A stretch of DNA of 14,194 bases from Turicibacter sp. UBA7094 (GCA_002493395.1 DKYS01000013.1:1560-15753); one strand, 5' to 3'. Shown: positions 1 to 6,962, counted from the stretch's first letter. Made by a program: numbers and translations. The notes: generated by a model from the sequence alone, not told the origin.

Positions 1-18
1 CTCGATGCTTTTTAATAA

Positions 19-558
19 TTAATTTTCTTTAAGTTCCGCCCGAACAACAAAACGTTGCGGGGTAGGCCCCATATAAATAAATGGATAACATGTAACTAAT
101 GTAATCGTTGGCTGTTGAGTTTTTTCATAGATGTATGGATCGTATGGGTCGACAACCTGTGTATCCTTAACTTCAAATACTAGAATAGTATCGAGATTTT
201 CTATCGTAATAAGATCTCCAATCTTAACATCTTTTAATCCCCACAGTATATTTTCTCTATGACCATATAGCACAGAATTCCCCTTATCCCCTGGATAAAC
301 TGTCAGTTCATCTAATCCAACCCCTTGATTTAAAACTTCATCTCCCGTTCCAATATGAATAGGGATTAGCTTCTCATCACCGTTTATCTGTAAAACTCCT
401 ATCATCCCGTCTTCAAGATTACCTCTGTCATGCCCTGTATCCTCCCACTTTTCTAATGATTCATTCACCCCTTCACGTATATGAAAAATTGGATAGACAG
501 CAACAAAGCAACAGATGATTCCTATAAGGATTAATACAATGGAAAACCACCTTTTCAT
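19..558 (-). CDS. Class D-type sortase
   Basis: This is a membrane-anchored cysteine transpeptidase that would join sorting-motif proteins to the cell wall or to each other outside the membrane. The 179-residue protein has an N-terminal membrane anchor at about residues 5-25 and then the sortase beta-barrel. The catalytic set is visible: His100 in LYGHREN, Cys157 in TLVTCYPF and probably Arg169 in QRFVV. The TLVTCYPF box and the small size fit class D sortases of Firmicutes. I start at the ATG at 558 because GGGAGGG at 565-571 lies 6 nt upstream; an in-frame upstream start would add 11 residues but has no such site. No protein with an LPxTG-like sorting signal is encoded in the window, so its substrate is elsewhere. 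It lies downstream of the membrane protein at 607-2262 and behind a hairpin, so expression may depend on readthrough. Family is secure; the subclass is less so. Confidence 0.9.
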   Translation of the reverse strand: MKRWFSIVLILIGIICCFVAVYPIFHIREGVNESLEKWEDTGHDRGNLEDGMIGVLQINGDEKLIPIHIGTGDEVLNQGVGLDELTVYPGDKGNSVLYGHRENILWGLKDVKIGDLITIENLDTILVFEVKDTQVVDPYDPYIYEKTQQPTITLVTCYPFIYMGPTPQRFVVRAELKEN

Positions 559-573
559 TAATATCCCTCCCAT

Positions 574-610
574 ATAATAAAAGAGAAACAAGCTGTTTCT
601 CTTTTATTAT
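574..610 (-). terminator. Perfect 16-bp hairpin between membrane protein gene and sortase gene
   Basis: Two perfectly complementary 16-nt arms (574-589 and 595-610) flank a 5-nt loop. On the minus strand the 3' arm reads GTTTCTCTTTTATTAT, so the U-rich tract lies mostly inside the stem. The hairpin begins in the stop codon of the upstream gene and ends 3 nt before the sortase ribosome binding site. It looks like an intrinsic terminator or partial attenuator; how efficiently it stops transcription cannot be told from sequence. Confidence 0.7.
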
Positions 611-2262
611 TGATTAAAGTTCAGATTATCAAACGTCACAATCGTCTTAGTTTTATTTTTACCATCAATATACTCAATGTTTACTAAATCACCCTCACGA
701 CTAATTGGCAATTCTGATGATATAGTTCCCGCTCCAATTAATAGCAATTCAGGATAATCCTTCAACACAAGTGTATAATATGTATTCCCATCAGTTTGGC
801 TCATTCCTACGCGTTCAATGATTGCCTCTACAGTTTTATGTTCACCTAGAGATGAGTCAAGAAGAGTCCCTTGGGTTCCGAACACTAACTTCGCATAATT
901 GGTTCGTGCCTCATCCAAATTTTCTCCAGTCCCTACCTTAGAATAATCCTTCACATTAACAAAGGCATACTGCTTAACTAGTCCTTGGTTATCCTTTAGG
1001 GTAGTAAAATAAGTAGGCTCATTCTCAATATTTAATAATACTGGGAAACTTGCCTCATATCCTAAGTGTTGTACTTTTCCCTCCGCGGATTTCATAGCGG
1101 CGGTTTCAGTTGCCCCGGCTATTTTATAAAAAGTTGTTTCTTTCGTACGGGTATTAGATAACATAAATCCTACTGTCGATTCATCTGCACCAGACGAAGT
1201 CATTCCAGTATAAAAATACCATTCACCATCAATAAACATATAATTCGTACCCGGAGTCGTTTGAATAACATCCTTTTTGGCAAATAATGTATTGAAAAAT
1301 CCATTTTTATACCAACCCCAATCATTGATTTGATTAATCACAAAGGACTGCGGCTGAATTCGATCAATCCATTTAGGTGCATCTTCTAAAGAATATTTAT
1401 TCGTTTCGCCCGTTTGAGCATCCACTACTACAACTCCTGTTGCATCTGGTCCACCATGAATCCCAACCTTTTTAGTATACGTCGTTACAACCCAGTATGG
1501 ACGTCCCTCATCGTCTAATTCAAATGAATAATCAGTTAATCCATTAAACATATTTCCCTCAAAATAAACCTTGCGACGAATATCCTCATTAAAATGTGCT
1601 GAAGGTAAATACTTCAATTTAATCGGATTTCCCTTAGCATCTTCTTGTACTAAACGCACATCCTGTGCATCAGTGGCCGAAACCATAATATACCCCGGCG
1701 TTCCTTCTCGATTAGCAAACCATTTAATAATATCGACGTGCTCAAGTGGAGCTACCCAATAAAGCTCATCCTTTATACTAATTAGCGTGTAATCACCTAC
1801 ATAAACTTGTGATCCAAGCCCCACATCTTCGCCTAATTTTTTATCTCCTAATCGTCTAGCATAAGATTCGTCTACCGTGGGAATCTTTTTCAAATCCATC
1901 TCAGGTATTTCCTTTTCAAACTCCTTCGTTTCGATGTCTCCGATTAACCCCTGATACTGTTGACTTAAAAATAAAGGCATAGAAGATACCTGATATCCTA
2001 AGTAAATTAAAAGAAGAACGATGATGCATCCTTTAATTTTTTTACCCGGGAAATGAACTGACTTTCCTTTAGTAATATCCTGAAAAATATAACGAATATC
2101 CTCATAAAAATAAGCAATCACTACTACAATAGCCAAACCAAAAAACAGATTAAATCCCTCTTCGAATCTAATATTTAAGGGAACTAGTAGTACATAGTCC
2201 GCTATTAGAAATAAAATCAATAGAGGAATAACGGTAACTAAAATATTCTTTAATCTCTTCAC
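607..2262 (-). CDS. Unrecognised membrane protein with large predicted extracellular domain
   Basis: I do not recognise this 551-residue protein. It begins with three hydrophobic segments at about residues 8-28, 37-54 and 77-97. The loop between the second and third is rich in Lys and Arg, so by the positive-inside rule the remaining 450 or so residues would face outside. That part is rich in beta-type segments, with phrases such as VVVVDAQTGETNKY and DDEGRPYWVVTTY, which suggest a repeated beta-sheet fold, perhaps PepSY-like (a guess only). There is no LPxTG motif and no C-terminal anchor, so it is not an obvious sortase substrate. The longest frame starts at a GTG at 2271, directly abutting a GGA. 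I prefer the GTG at 2262 (protein begins MKRLKNIL), which has GGAG (2271-2274) 8 nt upstream. A perfect extended -10 at 2293-2301 would drive it. It precedes the sortase gene. Confidence 0.75.
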   Translation of the reverse strand: MKRLKNILVTVIPLLILFLIADYVLLVPLNIRFEEGFNLFFGLAIVVVIAYFYEDIRYIFQDITKGKSVHFPGKKIKGCIIVLLLIYLGYQVSSMPLFLSQQYQGLIGDIETKEFEKEIPEMDLKKIPTVDESYARRLGDKKLGEDVGLGSQVYVGDYTLISIKDELYWVAPLEHVDIIKWFANREGTPGYIMVSATDAQDVRLVQEDAKGNPIKLKYLPSAHFNEDIRRKVYFEGNMFNGLTDYSFELDDEGRPYWVVTTYTKKVGIHGGPDATGVVVVDAQTGETNKYSLEDAPKWIDRIQPQSFVINQINDWGWYKNGFFNTLFAKKDVIQTTPGTNYMFIDGEWYFYTGMTSSGADESTVGFMLSNTRTKETTFYKIAGATETAAMKSAEGKVQHLGYEASFPVLLNIENEPTYFTTLKDNQGLVKQYAFVNVKDYSKVGTGENLDEARTNYAKLVFGTQGTLLDSSLGEHKTVEAIIERVGMSQTDGNTYYTLVLKDYPELLLIGAGTISSELPISREGDLVNIEYIDGKNKTKTIVTFDNLNFNQ

Positions 2263-2292
2263 TTCACTCACTCCATATTATTTAATGAGCTT

Positions 2293-2301
2293 ATTATATC
2301 A
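2293..2301 (-). promoter_or_regulatory. Extended -10 promoter of the membrane protein gene
   Basis: On the minus strand TGATATAAT gives a perfect TATAAT preceded by the TGn extension. The match at -35 is poor (TGGAAT at 17-bp spacing), as is usual for extended -10 promoters. The predicted transcript would start near 2286, about 24 nt before the preferred GTG start. Confidence 0.55.
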
Positions 2302-2395
2302 AAGAGGATACTTCAATTCCATAGTTTAGGGGAAGTCTTCAGGTATATTCCTTGCCTATCTATTCAAAACAATGGCAATCACACTATATTCATTC

Positions 2396-2513
2396 AAAAT
2401 TTTACATTCATCTTAGATTAAGATATCTTCTTTAAAGTATCTTGTCATAAAAAAAACCAGCAAATGCTGGTTTCTAGGTTAAGAAATTGACTTTGAAGAT
2501 AGTGTAAAATTTT
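2396..2513. repeat. Long imperfect palindrome around the terminator
   Basis: Outward from the terminator hairpin, further pairs match. TATCTTC plus AAAGT (2424-2438, with a 3-nt insertion) pairs with ACTTTGAAGATA (2490-2501), and AAAATTTTACA (2396-2406) pairs with TGTAAAATTTT (2503-2513). The left arm holds roughly 17 extra bases. It may be a structured RNA tail or a worn mobile-element or MITE-like remnant; nothing in the sequence decides between these. Confidence 0.4.
2449..2473 (-). terminator. Intrinsic terminator downstream of the siderophore operon
   Basis: On the minus strand AAACCAGC, a 4-nt loop and GCTGGTTT form a perfect 8-bp stem, followed by an unbroken run of U (eight A on the plus strand, 2449-2456). 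It is the first convincing terminator after the lipoprotein stop at 2749, leaving about 280 nt of untranslated transcript if it ends that operon. Confidence 0.8.
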
Positions 2514-2748
2514 AGTGTCTTTTAGATGTATCAGTTTAAATCTAACAGGCTTAAATTTAGTTTTATTTTATTTGAGGAGTACAAAACTAATTTATTAAAG
2601 TACATGTCTTAAGGATAAATTATTCAAAGTCATATATCAGTAATACTTATAAATCTATTAATCACACTACCCTAATATTCTTAACTAAATTTATTATACT
2701 ATAAAGTTTATCACCATTGTGAAAAAAACAAAAACTTTGTGATTTTTT

Positions 2749-3720
2749 TTATTTCTCTACAGCCTCCAAAACTTCGTCTACCATCTTTAATGTAGAGTTA
2801 AACCCACCTGTTGCTGTATACCAAACCGCTGCATCTAAATAAACAATGTTCCCGTTTTTAGCCGCATCTGTTGAATTGATTAACTCATTATCTAATGTTC
2901 CCGAAGCATCCACTTCTCCACCTACAACAGCACCACGATCGATGACAAATAAATAATCTGGATTAATATCTTTAATATATTCAAATGAAACTTTTGATCC
3001 GTGAACTGAACCTTCTTCTAAATTATTATCTGCTTCTAAAAATCCAAAGTTGTTATGGATAATTCCGAAACGAGAATTAGCACCATACGCGCTAACTGAA
3101 CCTTCATTTGTTAACACGACTAAAGCATTCAAATCTTGAGCTGTTACTTCTTTATTTAATGCTTCAATTTTTTCAGAAACTTCTTTCAATCCTTTTTCAA
3201 CTACGTCTTCTTTATTAAAAATATCACCTAAAACGGTCATATTTTCTTCAAATGAAGCTAAATAATCTTCTGTATCAATCCCCATGTAAATTGTTGGCGC
3301 AATTTCACTTAATTCATCATAGTAAGCAGATTGGCGTCCAGAAATAATAATTAAATCTGGATTCATCTCATACACTGCTTCTAAATCCGGCTCCTTTAAA
3401 CTACCTGCATTAGCATAATCTTCCGATTCATACTTTGATAAATGGGCAGGTAACGTCCCTGAAAGAGGTAGACCCACTACATCGTCTCCCACTCCCATAT
3501 AATCAAGGGCATCCAATACCCCTAAATCGAACACAACAACATTTTTAGGCTCTTGGCTTACCTCTGTTTCTCCATAATCATGAGTTACAGTAATTTTTTT
3601 AGCTTCTGGTTCATCTTGTGCAACTTTTTCATCCGGTTGCGTGTTAGCACAGGCTGTTAAAGCCATTAATCCCACTAATACTGCTGATGTTGATAATACT
3701 TGTTTTAATCCTTTTCTCAT
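2749..3720 (-). CDS. Iron-siderophore substrate-binding lipoprotein (YclQ/CeuE type)
   Basis: This is the extracytoplasmic receptor of the importer encoded just upstream. The 323-residue protein has a lipoprotein signal peptide ending in the lipobox LTAC (lipidated Cys24), an acidic linker, and the two-lobed class III binding fold. Arg129 (ISGRQ), Arg217 (NSRFG), Arg262 (DRGA), His240 (SVHGS) and Tyr301 (WYTATGG) occur in the order and near-constant offset of the CeuE residues Arg118, Arg205, Arg249, His227 and Tyr288, which bind ferric catecholates. This suggests a catecholate siderophore, possibly a tetradentate one. I start at the ATG at 3720 because GGTGGAG (3727-3733) is 6 nt upstream; a longer in-frame extension would bury the signal peptide. 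It is the last gene of the operon, 37 nt after the ATPase. The exact siderophore cannot be read from sequence. Confidence 0.9.
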   Translation of the reverse strand: MRKGLKQVLSTSAVLVGLMALTACANTQPDEKVAQDEPEAKKITVTHDYGETEVSQEPKNVVVFDLGVLDALDYMGVGDDVVGLPLSGTLPAHLSKYESEDYANAGSLKEPDLEAVYEMNPDLIIISGRQSAYYDELSEIAPTIYMGIDTEDYLASFEENMTVLGDIFNKEDVVEKGLKEVSEKIEALNKEVTAQDLNALVVLTNEGSVSAYGANSRFGIIHNNFGFLEADNNLEEGSVHGSKVSFEYIKDINPDYLFVIDRGAVVGGEVDASGTLDNELINSTDAAKNGNIVYLDAAVWYTATGGFNSTLKMVDEVLEAVEK

Positions 3721-3757
3721 TTTTTTCTCCACCTTTATTTTATATTTTTCACTAAGT

Positions 3758-4513
3758 CTAGTAGTACACACAGATTTTTCTACCATTAATTTCTTGGACA
3801 TTAAAATCCATATCATACAACTTACTTAATGTTGACGCCGTCATCATTTCATCGACCGTTCCCACCGAGACAATCTCACCATCTTGAAGTGCAATAATTT
3901 CATCTGAATAGCAAGAGGCAAAATTGATATCATGGATAACAATAACAACTGTTTTTCCTAATTCATCTACAATCCGCCTAAGCATCTTCATAATCTGAAC
4001 ACTATGTTTCATGTCTAAGTTATTTAATGGTTCATCTAAGAATATATAATCCGTATCTTGGGCTAAAACCATCCCAATAAAGGCACGTTGTCGCTGTCCC
4101 CCACTCAACTGATCTAAAAATTTAGACTGAATATCCTTTAACTGCATGTATTCTAATGCTTCATCAATCTTTTCTTCATCTGCTAACGTTAAATTTCCAC
4201 CACTATGAGGAAATCGACCAAAAGCAACTAAATCCCGAATCGTTAAGCGTACATTCAAATGATTACTCTGTTTTAAAATTGCTATGACTTTTGATAACTC
4301 TTTAGTATCCCATTGAGAAATTTCTTTTCCATCAATATAAACTTCTCCCGAATCTTTAGTTAACAAACGACTCATGATTCCAAGGACGGTACTTTTCCCT
4401 GCTCCATTAGGACCAATAAACGAAGTAATCTGACCACGCTTAATTTGGAAAGAAACTTGATTAACAACCGCCTTAGATCCATATTTCTTTGAAATATTTT
4501 TCACCTCAATCAT
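3758..4513 (-). CDS. Iron-siderophore ABC transporter ATPase (YclP/CeuD type)
   Basis: This is the cytoplasmic ATPase that powers the importer, probably as a dimer under the two permeases. The 251-residue protein has all the ABC motifs: Walker A GPNGAGKST (34-42), Q-loop Gln82, signature LSGGQ (136-140), Walker B DYIFLDEP (155-162) and switch His194. The length is normal for the FecE/FhuC family. Its ATG overlaps the stop of the upstream permease gene as ATGA (4510-4513), and AAGGAGGAG lies at 4519-4527, so translation is probably coupled. It is the third gene of the four-gene operon and should share the Fur control upstream. Family assignment is firm; the substrate is inferred from its neighbours. 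Confidence 0.95.
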   Translation of the reverse strand: MIEVKNISKKYGSKAVVNQVSFQIKRGQITSFIGPNGAGKSTVLGIMSRLLTKDSGEVYIDGKEISQWDTKELSKVIAILKQSNHLNVRLTIRDLVAFGRFPHSGGNLTLADEEKIDEALEYMQLKDIQSKFLDQLSGGQRQRAFIGMVLAQDTDYIFLDEPLNNLDMKHSVQIMKMLRRIVDELGKTVVIVIHDINFASCYSDEIIALQDGEIVSVGTVDEMMTASTLSKLYDMDFNVQEINGRKICVYY

Positions 4514-5460
4514 AAACGCTCCTCCTTGAGTAAGAGATAAATAAAATAAATGCCACCAACAAAGTTAATAATCACACCGACTGTTGTACTAAACCTAAAC
4601 ACTTGTTCGACAAGAAATTGACCTCCGATTAAAGCCAATAAACTAATTAAAATAGCTGTCGGAATAATTAACTGATGCCGGTAATCTTTCACCAGTTGAT
4701 AGGCTAAATTAGTCACTAAAATCCCTAAAAAGGTAATCGGACCAACTAAAGCTGTAGAAATTGAAACTAAAATGGCTACAGCTGTGAGCATTTTTAAAAC
4801 CACTCGATCATAATTAATTCCTAAATTAATAGCTTGCTCTTTTCCTAATGCTAGAACATCTAAGGTCTTAACATCCTTCAAAACCCAGATAAGTGTCACT
4901 CCCATCGTCACCAAAGAAATGCTTAATAACTCAGACTGAATATTATTAAAACTAGCAAATATCTTATTTTGAACAATTAAAAACTCATTAGGGTCCATCA
5001 CCATTTGCATAAATGAAGATAAACTACTAAATAAGGTCCCAAGAATCATTCCAACCATTAATAAGAAAAACAGGTTTGTATTCTCTCTCCTAAAAACAAA
5101 TTGGAATAATAGAAGGGAAAATAGAATCATTAATCCACCAGCTATCAAAAAGTTTAGATTTGATCCGATTAAAGCAACATTCACTGACCCGAAAACAAAA
5201 ATAATTAACGTTTGAAATAAATTATAAAGTGAATCTAACCCTAAAACACTTGGCGTTAAAATCCGATTGTTAGTAACCGTTTGAAAAATTACAGATGACA
5301 CAGCTACTCCGCTTCCTGTTAAAGCAATCGCAATTAACTTAGGAATTCTCTTTGACAAAGCGTAATGATAAGACGTTGGTTTTAATCCATAAATCAAAAA
5401 TAACACACTAAACACGACAACCATTAAAAGTAAGAGATAACTGACTTTATGCCGACGCAT
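4510..5460 (-). CDS. Iron-siderophore ABC transporter permease 2 (FecCD family, YclO/CeuC type)
   Basis: This is the second membrane subunit of the importer, pairing with the product of the gene just upstream to form the channel. The 316-residue protein is strongly hydrophobic along its length, in line with the many helices of FecCD/BtuC permeases. Family marks include KRIPKLIAIALTGSGVAVSS near residues 37-56 and the ATPase-contact region around GPITFLGILVTNLAYQLV. The start at 5460 is well supported: GGAGGG (5467-5472) lies 6 nt upstream. The gene overlaps the end of permease 1 by 14 nt and the ATPase start by 4 nt, so the three are probably translationally coupled. Nothing looks broken. Confidence 0.93.
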   Translation of the reverse strand: MRRHKVSYLLLLMVVVFSVLFLIYGLKPTSYHYALSKRIPKLIAIALTGSGVAVSSVIFQTVTNNRILTPSVLGLDSLYNLFQTLIIFVFGSVNVALIGSNLNFLIAGGLMILFSLLLFQFVFRRENTNLFFLLMVGMILGTLFSSLSSFMQMVMDPNEFLIVQNKIFASFNNIQSELLSISLVTMGVTLIWVLKDVKTLDVLALGKEQAINLGINYDRVVLKMLTAVAILVSISTALVGPITFLGILVTNLAYQLVKDYRHQLIIPTAILISLLALIGGQFLVEQVFRFSTTVGVIINFVGGIYFIYLLLKEERL

Positions 5461-6403
5461 TTTTATCCCTCCTTATGATTAAATATAAGAAAACAACACT
5501 TCCAATAATTCCGACTGTTAATCCAATCGAAACTTCATAAGGATAAATCACTAATCGACCAATCATGTCACAAACCAATAAGAAAACCGCACCTAATAAA
5601 GCCGTCTGACCTAAACTATGTTTTAAGTGATCGCCTAACACCATCGATACTATGTTAGGAACAATTAAGCCTACAAATGGAATAGAACCCACCGTGATAA
5701 TAATAACCGAAGTGATTAACGCCACAATCGTTAAACCTATATTAACAATCCACTGATGATTCAATCCAAGATTAGTGGAGAAATCTTCTCCCATTCCTGC
5801 AATTGTAAACTTATTTGCATATAAAAACGCAATAAAGACTAGCGGAATACTTAAATAAATTAATTCATAATTTCCTTTCATGATATTAGTAAAATCTCCT
5901 TGTGCCCAAGAAGAAATATTTTGGACAAGATCAAACTGATAAGCAATAAAACTTGTAATCGAATTAACTACATTTCCAAGCATCATCCCAATTAACGGAA
6001 TAAATAAAGAATTCTGAAACTTAACTTGCTTCATGATTCCCATAAATAAGAATGTTCCAACAAGCGAAAAAATAAAAGAAAATATCATCTTATGGAAAAA
6101 AGATGCCCCTGTAAAAAACACCATTGCAATTAACATTCCAAGTTTGGCAAAATCCATGGTTGCAGCCGTTGTTGGTGAGACAAACTTATTTCTTGTTAAT
6201 TGTTGCATAATTAATCCACAAATACTCATTCCGACACCTGTTATACACACGCTCAATAAACGCGGAATACGACTAATCAATAAAATATATAGTTGATTAG
6301 AATCCCCGCGGAAAATAGCTGACAGCGTGACATCACTCGCCCCTATAAAAATAGAAATCATCGATAGTATACCTAACACGGCAACCAGATATCTCTTCCT
6401 CAT
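5447..6403 (-). CDS. Iron-siderophore ABC transporter permease 1 (FecCD family, YclN/CeuB type)
   Basis: This is the first gene of the importer operon and encodes one half of the membrane channel. The 318-residue protein shows the FecCD pattern: RIPRLLSVCITGVGMSICG (residues about 45-63) after the first helices, the ATPase-coupling segment GSIPFVGLIVPNIVSMVLGD, and the terminal VSIGLTVGIIGSVVFLYLI. I start at the ATG at 6403 (protein begins MRKRYLV), which has an AGGGGG-type site 4 nt upstream; an in-frame extension to 6430 would add nine non-hydrophobic residues. A Fur box lies about 70 bp upstream and the AraC gene runs divergently. The order permease-permease-ATPase-lipoprotein matches yclNOPQ and ceuBCDE. 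Confidence 0.93.
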   Translation of the reverse strand: MRKRYLVAVLGILSMISIFIGASDVTLSAIFRGDSNQLYILLISRIPRLLSVCITGVGMSICGLIMQQLTRNKFVSPTTAATMDFAKLGMLIAMVFFTGASFFHKMIFSFIFSLVGTFLFMGIMKQVKFQNSLFIPLIGMMLGNVVNSITSFIAYQFDLVQNISSWAQGDFTNIMKGNYELIYLSIPLVFIAFLYANKFTIAGMGEDFSTNLGLNHQWIVNIGLTIVALITSVIIITVGSIPFVGLIVPNIVSMVLGDHLKHSLGQTALLGAVFLLVCDMIGRLVIYPYEVSIGLTVGIIGSVVFLYLIIRRDKNASA

Positions 6404-6429
6404 ATGTCCCCCTCTTCCCAAAGTTAACA

Positions 6430-6458
6430 TTTACTATTTATATCTAATATGATATAAT
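6430..6458 (+). promoter_or_regulatory. Possible promoter toward the AraC gene
   Basis: TTTACT (6430-6435), a 17-bp spacer and an extended -10 TGATATAAT (hexamer 6453-6458) read toward the AraC gene. Transcription would begin near 6465, so the Fur box would lie just inside the transcribed region. Alternative -10-like hexamers (TATAGT 6498, TATAAC 6503) lie closer to the gene, so this assignment is tentative. Confidence 0.35.
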
Positions 6459-6472
6459 TCAAACATTGAAAT

Positions 6473-6487
6473 TGATAATCGTTATCA
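6473..6487. promoter_or_regulatory. Fur box
   Basis: TGATAATCGTTATCA matches the Firmicutes 7-1-7 Fur operator TGATAATnATTATCA with one difference. With flanking bases it forms a perfect palindrome, TTGATAA-TCG-TTATCAA (6472-6488). It lies between the divergent importer operon and AraC gene, where Fur with iron would be expected to repress both. Confidence 0.85.
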
Positions 6488-6495
6488 AATGATTG

Positions 6496-6501
6496 ATTAT
6501 A
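6496..6501 (-). promoter_or_regulatory. Possible -10 of the siderophore importer operon
   Basis: A perfect TATAAT on the minus strand lies just upstream of the Fur box, which would then cover the start site near 6489. I find no good -35 hexamer at 16-18 bp spacing, so this is a candidate only. The leader would be about 86 nt. Confidence 0.4.
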
Positions 6502-6590
6502 GTATAACATTATTTCTCATTTATTTCTAGAGATATCACTCTTATTTTTTCTTAAAATTGGATATGTTTACTTTTTTAGGGGGACCCTTT

Positions 6591-6962
6591 ATGCACCGAA
6601 TAAAAACGACTAATAAAAAGACAAATACTTCATATAGCGCAGATGTCTATTGGTATGTAGAAGAAAAATTCGCTAGCCCATTAAATTTAGATGAGGTAGC
6701 ACAGCATTTTCACTTAAACAAATGTTATTTTTGTTCTGTATTAAAGAAAGAAACAGGAAAAACATTTTCACAAATAGTGAATGAGATCCGTATTGAGAAA
6801 AGTAAGGTTTTATTAAAAAATAGCTCTCTTTCTATCCTTTCTATCGCACTTGCCGTTGGCTTTAATAACCAAAACTATTTTAATATAACCTTTAAAAAAT
6901 TAACGGGAATGACTCCGCTAAATTATCGAAAACTTGTTCAAAGTGATCAAAAAAAGGCGTAA
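6591..6962 (+). CDS. AraC-type regulator made of the DNA-binding domain only
   Basis: This 123-residue protein is essentially one AraC/XylS DNA-binding domain. The two helix-turn-helix units lie at about residues 32-53 and 81-103, followed by the signature GFNNQNYFNITFKKLTGMTP and Tyr112-Arg113. There is no room for a ligand-binding or receiver domain, unlike most family members; MarA and SoxS have the same stand-alone form. Odd features are Cys45 and Cys48, which form a CxxC (NKCYFC) in the first recognition helix region. The ATG at 6591 is supported by AGGGGGA (6578-6584), 6 nt upstream; a TTG at 6558 is in frame but lacks such a site. It is divergent from the siderophore operon across a Fur box, so it probably regulates that operon (inference). 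Its stop codon lies in the terminator stem. Confidence 0.88.
   Translation: MHRIKTTNKKTNTSYSADVYWYVEEKFASPLNLDEVAQHFHLNKCYFCSVLKKETGKTFSQIVNEIRIEKSKVLLKNSSLSILSIALAVGFNNQNYFNITFKKLTGMTPLNYRKLVQSDQKKA

Larger units (their letters stand above)
2302..2748. other. Gene-poor intergenic region
   Basis: This stretch lies between the promoter of the membrane protein gene and the stop codon of the siderophore lipoprotein gene. I see no credible coding sequence: the longest minus-strand ATG frame I found has about 24 codons and no ribosome binding site. It holds a strong minus-strand terminator (2449-2473) inside a longer imperfect palindrome (2396-2513). There is also a TATAAT at 2693-2698 on the minus strand and a weak AT-rich inverted repeat (2550-2564 with 2583-2600). 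Confidence 0.6.

Noticed and set aside
1571..1762. Plus-strand open frame of 63 codons
   Set aside because: It lies wholly inside the membrane protein gene on the other strand and shows no family features; a shadow frame.
607..2262. Membrane protein as the sortase substrate
   Set aside because: It has no LPxTG-like motif, C-terminal hydrophobic anchor or cleavable signal peptide.
2571..2611. Plus-strand GAGGAG followed by an ATG near 2603
   Set aside because: The ATG is followed by a stop after one more codon and the spacing is too long, so there is no gene.
2716..2748. Possible terminator directly after the lipoprotein stop codon
   Set aside because: The A- and T-runs here form only weak A-U pairing with no G-C stem; the real terminator is at 2449-2473.
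3721..3816. 32-residue N-terminal extension of the siderophore lipoprotein
   Set aside because: It overlaps the end of the ATPase gene and would put the lipoprotein signal peptide inside the protein; the ATG at 3720 has a good ribosome binding site.
6033..6296. Plus-strand open frame of 87 codons
   Set aside because: It lies wholly inside the permease 1 gene, whose sequence is clearly conserved FecCD; a shadow frame.
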